The translations under genes were made by a program, and so were the position numbers. 64,000 nucleotides of DNA, from assembly GCA_030765055.1 (NCBI GenBank), contig CM060947.1, positions 224,556,625-224,620,624 of the forward strand, written 5' to 3'. The notes below the pieces were generated by a model, which was not told the origin of the DNA, searched no databases, and saw only the letters and a list, made by a program, of their open reading frames with translations. Source of the stretch: Mantis religiosa (lineage: Eukaryota > Arthropoda > Insecta > Mantodea > Mantidae). Below are positions 55,821-64,000 of the stretch, piece after piece (within the stretch, counting starts at the first letter, position 1; every line of letters begins with the position of its first letter).

Positions 55821-56848
55821 AAAATCCGCGTAGCAGGTCCGTCTATTTACATGTTTCATGGCTGACAGACCTCCATCGCATATCAACTGAGTTATATTTC
55901 AGTGTTTCAGCTGGCGTATTTTATTAGACTGATTAACTGGTTCTCTAATTGTAGGATCGATCCCAAATGTCTTAGTACTGCTATGTAAGGAACTTTTTGT
56001 AAAAGAAGGGCATATTCTTAATTTTGCGTTTTTATACAGTTGACAGTTTTCACGCTGATTTTTACTTCCTAATTTGTGCAGTAATTAAGCTTAACTATTG
56101 TGAGTATATGTTTAATCAAATTATCAATAACGTGTATATATATGTCAGGCAAACAGTTACTTTCATGATAATGTATGATGTATTTTCCCTGTACCAGCGT
56201 ACCTCAGTTTTTTAGGGAAAAAAGAGAGGGGTCTCAGTTTCACGCTCCTTTGCATCCTGTGGGGGCAGAATGTTGTTGTAACATCATAAAACTTCATTAT
56301 AATACGCACGGTGAGCTAATTTAAGAAGGGGAGAAAAAGCCTCCAGGTATCAGGTGTTATCGTGTTACGCGGGTAGTATTCCCTTCTCTCGCCCGGGGCA
56401 GGATATCACTAGCGTAAAGTCCACACCGCAGACCAATTACTGGCGGGGTGGATTGTCGCCAGGGGGCAATAACCCCAGCGTTAATCGTATTACCTGTAGC
56501 CTCAAGATAAGCCTCAACTTTCACGTTGCTGATAGTTCCATTCAACTGTGTCTCAGGCTAAACATAACGCTTCTGAGGTCACACGTGTACATTTGCCTCA
56601 AAACGCTGTGTAAACATGACACATCTGAGGTCAAGGTGGCACATTCTCTCTAATCAAACGTATAACAGCTGTGAGGACACTCCTTCTAGGCAAATGTTTG
56701 GCAGTTCAACTCTGAGCACATAAAAGTTAGATCAAAATGTATGGGCCAACTCAAATGAAATACACCACAGCATAGAAGTGAATAACTTATTAAGTTCAAT
56801 CCGTAAAGGCTTCTTTAAAAAATTGTCTCAGCACTTTTTAAATTATAT
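55821..56848. other. No identified gene
   Basis: Mostly AT-rich; 56350-56480 is GC-rich. ORFs on both strands at 56354-56653 unrecognised. Confidence 0.35.
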
Positions 56849-56852
56849 TTAA

Positions 56853-58194
56853 CCCGTAACCCGTATGGTACAGTTTTTGTAACAGATATGGTATGGTGGG
56901 GTCAGAAGCACCCCATTTCATTTTTGACAATTATGGACGATGAGGGATGATAAATCGTATTAAAGTAAACCTAAATGTAATATTCAGGTATATTTAGAAA
57001 TTAATTAGGCATAAACTACACTGTAAGCTTCTGCATGAATGTAATATTCATTAGTCGAATGATGATAGTTTTAAGAATTAGCTATTTTGAATCAAATTAC
57101 ATGCTTTACTCTGGAAAAAAGGTTTCAAGTATAAAATTAAAGATGAATAGTAACTAATAAATGAACTGGATACGGCAACTGGACAAAATCACAGTAGGTG
57201 TTTACAAGAAATCCTCACAAATACTTCTTGTGCATTCGCTAAATATTGGTGTACTGCAAGTTATACAACATACTTATGTTTTCCTATCTTTTGTTCTAGG
57301 ACAATTTGCACATCTAGCCCGTTTTTTCTATGACTTCTACGTCCTTGGGGATTTCGCATTTGAGCATCCTGGCAAGGTTATTTCTTAACCCTCGATGGAG
57401 GTGTGGAATACTCATCCTTCTCTGTAGAAGTGGTTGAACTAGCTTCACCAGAGACTTGGTGAACTCGAAGCGTGATTTTTTATGATTTTACATTAATGAT
57501 AAATATATTACAAATGCATTCAGTATGGAAATATTGAGCATTGTGTACAAAAGAGCAATAGGCCACCTTCTACAGCGTCTATTGGTCGTATAAATAGTGC
57601 ATTTTTCATCAAGTGCATCTATTACTGCTTTTGTGACAATGTAGTACTCAATTATCTCAGGTTTCTTTGTTTCCTGGTTCAATGAAGCACTATAGTGCAT
57701 CGAAGATAACAAAAGCACTGCCTATTTTGGTTCTGGTACATAGGAGACCAATGTTGAATTGTCTCCAAATCCAAACAATGAAGATCCAGGTTTCCTGGCT
57801 TTGGATGGCAAAAACTCTTCTGGAATTTCTTTCTTGTTTTTCTTTGAGGTTCCCACATAAGTAAGGCCCCTCTTTCTTAGCTCATTAACAAGTTCGATGC
57901 AATATAATGCATTTTTTGCATAAGCTGTTGACATTTGTTCCTGAAACATACCGCAATACGATATGATATGCTTACGTTATTAGTATGTTGGGGTCACCCT
58001 GACCCCGCTAAGGACAAAAACAACTGAGAATGGTGTGTACGCTCTCTTTTTACCACAACCTCGAAGCTCAACAACTTAAAGCACACTGCCTGAAAGGTAC
58101 TGAGAGTCGCAGCGCCGCACTGCGGAGAAAATAGGTTTAACATGGTACAAAATTTTAGCCGGGGTCCTCCTGACCCCACCATACCGGTTACGGG
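56853..58194 (-). mobile_element. piggyBac element with TTAA target duplication
   Basis: Left end CCCGTAACCCGTATGGTA and reversed right end CCCGTAACCGGTATGGTG are terminal inverted repeats bounded by TTAA (56849-56852, 58195-58198), the piggyBac signature. Subterminal GGTATGGTGGGGTCAG and GGGGTCA/TGACCCC motifs recur inside both ends. At 1342 bp it is shorter than a typical 2.2-2.5 kb autonomous copy, so about half the transposase is missing. Confidence 0.93.
57162..57949 (-). pseudogene. piggyBac transposase, C-terminal half
   Basis: The minus-strand frame starts LRKRGLTYVGTSKKNKKEIP, continues GFGDNSTLVSYVPEPK, meets a single in-frame TAG at 57721, then reads VLLLSSMHYSASLNQETKKP, EIIEYYIVTKAVIDALDEKC and RRCRRWPIALLYTMLNISIL to a stop at 57488. 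KPEIIEYYxxTKxxxDxLDxKC and RRxRRWPxAxxxxxLNISxxNAF are hallmark piggyBac blocks; the Asp in the former (VIDALD) includes the third catalytic acid region. Past 57488, in other frames, Cys-rich residues (KLS..KR.., LQYTNI) suggest the terminal Cys/His finger. The first two catalytic acids are absent. Confidence 0.88.
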
Positions 58195-58333
58195 TTAACA
58201 TCCATTCTTCCTGAAAGCGGTGACACGGTCATGGTTGAAATGAAGTGTTGACGGGATAGGACATTCAGAAAAGACACGCTACTCGAGTTTAAGGTACGCA
58301 GCATTTTCGAATTGTGAGGTCTGAGAGAAGTTC

Positions 58334-58348
58334 GGGGGGGGGGGGGGG
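58334..58348 (+). repeat. G tract
   Basis: Fifteen consecutive G, the longest such run in the window. Confidence 0.95.
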
Positions 58349-58474
58349 TAATCGAGGGAGATCACTCTGGCAGGATTTGTATTCTAAACCTCCTATTCTG
58401 AGTTTCTTATTTTTACGACCTCGGCTATCCATTCTCATAACAGAAAAGGCGCGATGACCCCGTAGAAAAACTAA

Positions 58475-58628
58475 GGCACGTTGGCCATAGTAGCACAATG
58501 GTTTAGAGCAGCTGTATGGAAACCAGACGATACGTGGTTCAAATTCCGGCTATGGCATTGAATTTTTCAGTCTGGCTCTACTCTTTCATAGTGCGTCCTA
58601 CACACGGCTAGCGAGAAAAAATAATTAA
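58475..58628 (+). mobile_element. SINE family A copy, head onward
   Basis: Starts at GGCACGTTGGCCATAGTAGC; A-box altered (TAGCACAATGGTTTAGAGCA), B-box GGTTCAAATTCCGG, tail ATTGAATTTTTCAGTCTGGC and end AAATAATTAATTAAC. The leader before GGCACG is missing. Confidence 0.88.
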
Positions 58629-59080
58629 TTAACAAAACTAAGGTAAGTTCAAAGCTTGCACATGAACCAAGAACGATGCAAACTTCGCCTTCGAATGTCA
58701 CTAACTTTTAAAACTTAAAGCCCTATTAACTAATTTCTATTTAAGCATTACAACTGTGTGATAATGTGAGTAGAGATAATTTCTAAAATTGGGTGTAAAT
58801 TATATTAATCAAGGCTCAATTGACCTATTTTGATTGTCTTTTTTGTTTTGATTATGAGCTAGACATGTTACAGTTACTGGTCATTAAGAATTAATGAGCA
58901 TGTGAGGTATTTACTGTGGTATGAGGTCACTTCTAACTACATCTACGGTGAAATAAAGTAGCAACTTTAATTATCATTTGTAACAAAGTTGTCACACGTG
59001 AATTGAATGGCATATAATAATACACTATTGTCGGCAAATAGCGTGCTTCCAGCTGCAAAGAAAATTCTCGTCAGTCCAGT
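58629..59080. other. No recognisable feature
   Basis: AT-rich only. Confidence 0.4.
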
Positions 59081-59084
59081 TTGC

Positions 59085-59164
59085 AACCGGAATGAAGGCT
59101 GACAATGGGAAGATGGTGGGATGAAGTTCTCGCAGTTCTATTTGTAGCAATATTACTACAAATT
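59085..59164 (+). repeat. Repeat R, copy 3, left part
   Basis: GAATGAAGGCTGACAATGGG, then CTATTTGTAGCAATATTACT and ACAAATT; continues at 60412 after the mariner insertion. Confidence 0.88.
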
Positions 59165-59224
59165 CGAGGCGTGCCCCTAAAATAAGGTCTCCAATTTTAT
59201 TTAATATAGAAAACATATTTATTG

Positions 59225-59905
59225 TCAATGAATGTTACATTGATGGAAAGTCGCAACGTACAGATATTTTTCAACGTAATCATCATTGCGATCGATACAC
59301 TTTTGCATGCGCTGTGGCAGTTTTTGTATACCCTGGTTACAGCACTCTCCCGCCAAGTTGTGTAGGTAGCGCTCAACCTCGTTTTTCAAATCAGCGTCGG
59401 TCTGGAAATGTGTTCCACCCAGGTGTGATTTCAACTCAGGAAACAGATGATAATCACTAGGTGCTAACTCTGTAATGTAGGGGGGATGAGTGAGGATGTC
59501 CCATCCGAACTGGGCCAGGAGATCTTCGGTGAGCATTCTGGGGACCCACCTCGCACACACCCTGCTATAATACAAATGTTCGGTCAAAATCTTGTCAATC
59601 GTAGTCTTACTGGCTTCAGCGATAAGTTCGCACAGCTCACGAACTATCACACGCCGATCTTTGAGCATTTCTTGCTCCACTTTTGCAATTGTTTCGGCTG
59701 AAACCGAAGGCCGACCAGAACGATGTTCGTCATGGACGTCTGTACGTCCGCCTTTGAGCTCTCTGACCCACTTTCGCACGTTTTTGACGTTCGTACACTG
59801 TGACCTATAGACTTCGCATAACTGACGATGAATTTTATAGGGGGTAGTGCCCCTGGCACTTAAAAAACGGATCACTGAATGCAACTCGCACTCGGCCAGG
59901 CTACG
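59225..59905 (-). pseudogene. Mariner transposase with in-frame loss of catalytic core
   Basis: This 219-codon frame (ATG at 59884; homology extends slightly upstream as AECEL) is open throughout. Residues 1-113 form the two helix-turn-helix domains: HSVIRFLSARGTTPYKIHRQ, NVRKWVRELKGGRTDVHDEH, RSGRPSVSAETIAKVEQEML and VPRMLTE. It then passes directly to LLAQFGWDILTHPPYITELA and PSDYHLFPELKSHLGGTHF, so the sections with the first two catalytic acids are gone while the third (PSDYH) remains. The usual YSPDLAP is now YITELAP. The protein could bind mariner ends but not cut them. Expression unknown. Confidence 0.9.
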
Positions 59906-60381
59906 GCCGCCCGGAAGGGGTAGATGGTTGCCGCATAAGTCACGGGTACTAGCATGCAGAGCTGGTGGAAGGTGTGCTTAGATCACCAGGCGGCTCCACC
60001 GAGGTTTTCGGTAGTCTTCCCTGAGGGATTGACGCGCGTAAGTGGCGTGTCCACTTCCATGACGCCTTGACGTTGTGCTCAGTGGGGGGGGGGCTTTTAA
60101 GAAATCAGGTATTGCCCTATGGAAAGAGCCCCGGAGTATCCATCGATCCCGTGTCGAAGGAGGCCCGGGTTCTTGGTCCTACGAGTCCAGGACTAATGGG
60201 AGTAATACCTCTGCACATAACTTGGCGGCAGAAGTGATAGGAAGCTCCATCGCAAACGGCTGCCCAGCCAAGACTACTGGTTTCAACGGGTTCGTTGTAG
60301 TGGGGATTTGAAGGAGTGAAACCAAGCTACATGCCAGTGTTCCGAATATCACGTAATAGCGTTCCTCACGGCTCCAGCGCC
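59906..60381. other. GC-rich insert within the mariner
   Basis: Sits between the transposase start and the right terminal repeat, where mariners normally have a leader of 100-200 bp. It is clearly GC-richer than the window and contains a nine-base G tract and one 78-codon plus ORF (60075-60311). It resembles a retroelement 5' UTR in texture but I recognise no family. Confidence 0.6.
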
Positions 60382-60411
60382 TTGGAGACCTTACTTTACG
60401 GACACATCTCG

Positions 60412-61060
60412 TGTACTGATGGTGAGGAATGAATATTTACTCGTAGAGATGATGTTCTCGTTGTGGTGTCCTTTATAGCTCCGCTTTGCATGAGATCTCT
60501 GGATCGTGATCTCGGATACTTGCATTGTGTAATTCAATGTTAAGGAAGTAATAACAATTATTGGTTGCAACTTTTTATTTAATTTAAATTTCCTGTAATT
60601 CACAACGTCTACGATGATCAAACATAACCTAATGCAACTCTGATGATGCAGTGATTAGCACACGCGTCTGCTCACTCTTCGATCAGGGCACAAAAGACGC
60701 TATCTTCTCCTTATCACTTATTGATTTTTCTTATTACCATGGTAACTAATTATTCTAATCTACATCACCTTTTCTAATGGCAACTATATTAATTTTGAAT
60801 TATATAATTTTCTAATTTTCCAAATATAGAATTTTATAAGTAATTTTATTTTTTATTTTATTCTTCTATGTAATTTATCATTTACCTAAATTGGATATTA
60901 ACATTATCCTTAACTGTTTGTGACCTACTTTAATCGGTCACGGCCACATATAACCTATACCAATTAAAAACATAACTCTCATCATTTCAAATATTTCAAT
61001 AGTAATCATAAATAAATAAATCCAACAGTGCTTTGGCACTTGACATAATCACAACTGTTT
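60412..61060 (+). repeat. Repeat R, copy 3, right part
   Basis: Resumes at TGATGGTGAGGAATG and follows copy 2: GATCGTGATCTCGGATACTT, CATGGTAACTAATTATTC, TTTGTGACCTACTTTAATCG, TCAATAGTAATCATAAATAA. Confidence 0.9.
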
Positions 61061-61437
61061 CAAGTTTCACATGCAAACGAAAACTGGGAAATGGACGACT
61101 ACTTTCAAACATTCTGATAAACAAGAGAGACCTATTATGTGTTTCAAACGGGAAGAGTTCTCGCCTGTAGCGAATCAGATGCGTTAGAGCCGTCAGCGCT
61201 GCCACCTCGTTATCCCCACTCTTTATATTTCCCTCTCTCTCGCATACTTGCGAGTGTTCATGGCGCTAGACGTAAGGGAATGCCAACTGAATTTTCCAAA
61301 ATTTGATAATAATGCAGTTGTTGAAATCACAATTGCAACATGAATATTCGTATATTACGCTAATGTTTTAAATATTTAGTTTATGAATTACTTATTTTTC
61401 TAATCCAACAAAAATACCAGCGGTGCATCTGTTTAGC
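61061..61437. other. No recognisable feature
   Basis: Moderately GC-rich around 61150-61260, then AT-rich; nothing identified. Confidence 0.35.
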
Positions 61438-61447
61438 TGTGAATGTT

Positions 61448-61666
61448 TCTCTCACCAAGGCGGCCCGGGTTCGATCCCAGGCGACCGCAAAGTGAGATTT
61501 GTAGTCTACAACATGGCGCCTGGGCGCGTTTTCTCCGGGACCTCCGGTTTCCCCCGCCATCTCATTCCACCGGTGTTCCATCTTCATCTCATGTATCATC
61601 AGTGTCTCTGCCTGCGGTGCCGTATGTAGTAAAAGCGGGCATTAAACACTACACATTTCATTTCAT
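61448..61666 (+). mobile_element. SINE family C, 5'-truncated, with target duplication
   Basis: Begins inside the anticodon arm (TCTCTCACCAAGGCGGCC), B-box GGGTTCGATCCCAGG intact, ends CATTAAACACTACACATT. TGTGAATGTT at 61438-61447 and 61667-61676 is an exact 10-base duplication. Confidence 0.94.
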
Positions 61667-61857
61667 TGTGAATGTTACTTACGTTAAGAGATAATTCATC
61701 ATTGCCATTGTCTTCAACGTCTGAGTACTGCAAATTTATGACGATAGGTTCTAAAATCCCGTTACGTGCTATTTCTTTCCAAAAGTCGTCTTTTTTCCCT
61801 TATTTAACCGATTTTTCATTATTTCCGTTTATTTTCTTATCTGTTTTCCTAGTTTCA

Positions 61858-61985
61858 CAAATATTCACTATACACATAAACACCCATGCCCAAGGCGGGA
61901 CTCAAACCCGCGACCCTCTACGCGGCGGAACGCTGGAGACGTACGCTTTAGTGACCATGGCTACAAAAGCCGGCCTCTTGTAGTT
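61858..61985 (-). mobile_element. tRNA-like SINE fragment (family D)
   Basis: Minus strand: AGCCATGGTCACTAAAGCGT (A-box-like), then GGGTCGCGGGTTTGAGTCCC with a clear B-box, then GGGCATGGGTGTTTATGTGT. Only the head and a short body remain. Confidence 0.7.
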
Positions 61986-63781
61986 TATCTGATGTCTCAC
62001 ACAGTTTTCCCAGCCTTGTTGTGTTCCTTGTCAATTTCTTCGTGAATAAGTCATTCAACGTCAGTCACTTTAAAAATATTATTTCTGTTTGCAACATAAT
62101 CTTAGCCCACATTATCTTTATTGCATTGTTCTAGTAGTAGTAAGGGGGGATGTGGATCGCGTCTCATTGATTTAGCTGATACTTTTTCACGGTAGAGTAA
62201 CTGAATAATGCTCCATTGAAATAGTAAATAGAGATTACGAACCATTCATAAACAAATATATAATCTGACCAGACACGTTCTACCAGACTGGCAAGAACTG
62301 TATTGTTTCCTCTCATCGAATTTAACAAACACCTTGGTTTATTCAAAGTACATATTTCTTTAATCACGTCATGTCAAATGTTTACGTTGCAGTTCTGAGT
62401 GATTTCAAATATACGTTCACACATACATGACAAACAATAATGATATTCATTACAGTGCTTACGTCGCAATGCACTGTTATAATATAGTGATATCTATTTA
62501 TTTGTATTAGGGAAACTATTTGAGCTAAAAATGTAGGTTCTTTACGGTTATGTTAAATACATTACTTTCTCCTTCCTCGTGGATCTCTTTTTGCAAAATC
62601 TGAATTTTTGTCTTAGCGCGAATAGTATTTATTTGGGATTGATTAGTTTGTATCTCGACACACCACATACGGGGAATGCAATATGACAACACCGCAGTAC
62701 TCTGATTGGTTGCTCACCTAGTAGCGGTCAAAACCAAACACCTTCCCATTTGAAACACACAAAAATGCAGTTATTAAAGGAGATAGATTAGGTAGTATGA
62801 ATTTTTAATCGCTAGTTTAAATGATTAAGTTATGAAAATGTCGATAACTGTTATGCATTTGTATTACTTATGAGTCAAACAGTACTGTATTTAGGTAACA
62901 CATCGAAATGCTTATACTTTTTAATCCTCATTCGAACTTCAAAGAAAGGCTTTCTTTCATAAAAAGAAATCCATAAGTGTAGTTTGAATTATATTAGCTT
63001 TCTTCTGAAAGCCATAACAAGCTTTCATATTTCTTCTCCTTTTACGAAGGACTTTCATCGGTTCTTCACCAGTGGACCTATTTCAAGACTGTGAGCTCAA
63101 AGAAGAATATAATTAAAGTAATATTAGAAGACGCCAGCAGTATTTGCAATTATTTCCCCGTTAAGCTCACTCTAGCGGTTATTGTGGAAATTAATTAGTG
63201 CCACTTCTCTTGTTATTTTGTAGGACTCGAGCTCTTCCCCCACTCTTTCTGGTTTTCACGCTTGCTTTACGAATTTTTCCCCTCGCTCCTTATCCTCTTA
63301 ATTATATAAGTCACACATTTCCTTGTTTCGCAATATTCCCTCCTTTTTGCTCCGGTTGTCAGGGAGAGAACATGACAGAGGGGGATAATGGGAGAGAGTT
63401 CTTCTTTCATTTTCTCTTCTTTCATTAACTAGGAACCCGCTTCGCTTAAGACTTGGCGCATGGTGGGTAATCAACATCCACGATGGAAATTGTTCGAGAA
63501 TCTCTCCAATTTTTGAGAAGGAGAGACTGTGGTTATTCATCCCCAGGTAAATATATCACGATGAACCCTACATCTACAGGGACAAGGAAGCACGGATTTA
63601 CCACGATGCTTTGAAAAGGAAGCATGTTGATCTCAATTGACTGGCTGGGAGAGGAGGTGCGTTGTATGTTTACCTTTCCTTCACTCCCTCTCTATGAGTG
63701 TGCAGGAGTCAAAGAAAGAAGAGAGAGGGAAAAGTAAGAGAATATTGATAACCCTAACATGAAATGTAAAACACATTTGCT
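61986..63781. other. No identified gene
   Basis: AT-rich to 63170, then a pyrimidine-rich stretch (63180-63430). Short ORFs on both strands; nothing recognised. Confidence 0.4.
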
Positions 63782-64000
63782 TCTAGGTACATATTACTCG
63801 ACAGACCGTTGAGGCGTATCGAATTTCTGGTGACCAGCGATGTGATCGTCTCTTATGTATCAGGTATCGCTTAGAAGAGTGAAATATTACTAAGTTGACG
63901 TACAGTAAGTTATGAAACACAAATAGAGCGATTGAAAGCTGCGTGTGTCTATATGACATGTTTTCTCGCGCCTGCCGATGACATATTGCTGACCAGAAGA
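63782..64000 (-). repeat. Repeat S, copy 2 (runs off the window)
   Basis: Reverse complement of 22828-23055, including CATCGGCAGGCGCGAGAAAA and ATACGCCTCAACGGTCTGT. The end of the repeat is not reached at 64000. Confidence 0.85.

Larger units (their letters stand above)
59165..60411 (-). mobile_element. Mariner element with foreign insert, inside repeat R
   Basis: The left end CGAGGCGTGCCCCTAAAATA and reversed right end CGAGATGTGTCCGTAAAGTA both continue AGGTCTCCAA (59190 and 60382 regions): about 30-base terminal repeats. The flanking TA is mutated (TT at 59163, TG then TA at 60412). The insertion point falls at the same place in repeat R that is intact at 43123 (CTACAAAT|G). Total 1247 bp, of which about 475 bp is not mariner. 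Confidence 0.9.

Noticed and set aside
57161..57388. Plus-strand ORF in the piggyBac
   Set aside because: Antisense to the Cys-rich transposase C-terminus.
1..64000. CRISPR array, bacterial operon or phage region
   Set aside because: No regularly spaced short repeats, no ribosome-binding sites or collinear genes; repeat content is eukaryotic throughout.

Overview
The window looks like AT-rich, repeat-dense intergenic or intronic DNA from a large insect genome. The evidence is eukaryotic throughout: four to six tRNA-derived SINE-like families, mariner, piggyBac, Tc/IS630-like and Penelope-like remnants, several non-LTR retrotransposon tails, long TA, TC and A/T tracts, and a nuclear copy of insect-type mitochondrial nad5. 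The mixture fits a polyneopteran such as a cockroach or termite, but that is a guess from general knowledge. I found no host gene with a convincing multi-exon structure, no rRNA, no CRISPR and no bacterial operon. Nearly every recognisable coding stretch is a decayed transposon.

Layout. 0-3 kb: a degenerate SINE and a Tc-like transposase tail fused to a piece of SINE family A. 3.9-5 kb: two diverged direct repeats. 5.8-7.4 kb: an IS630/Tc-like transposase relic between two inverted A units, with a 12-base direct repeat at the outer edges. 8-10 kb: SINE B, SINE C and an A tandem dimer, the two SINEs with clear target duplications. 10-17 kb: repeats R and Q (copy 1) and three LINE tails. 18.7-20.5 kb: a nad5 NUMT abutting a complete-length mariner. 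22.8-24 kb: repeat S and a deleted mariner. 25.7-28.8 kb: SINEs, a TA-flanked MITE and a jockey-like LINE. 31 kb: Penelope-like GIY-YIG relic. 33.9-34.4 kb: an A-family dimer plus perfect foldback, inserted as one piece. 35-43 kb: two mariners, two SINE B copies, an RTE-like LINE and another Tc-like tail. 43-55 kb: repeats R and Q, more SINEs, a further mariner, and two copies of an unnamed arthropod repeat protein. 56.8-58.2 kb: a TTAA-flanked piggyBac. 59-61 kb: a core-deleted mariner nested in repeat R. 61-64 kb: SINEs and repeat S copy 2.

The elements do not form a pathway. What links them is insertion history: nested insertions give relative ages (mariner inside R, SINE C inside Q, SINE C on the edge of a MITE). 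The most unusual item is family A, a unit of about 310-320 bp with a tRNA-like cloverleaf. It occurs as monomers, head-to-tail dimers and inverted foldbacks, some with short flanking direct repeats suggesting that the compound form inserted in one event.
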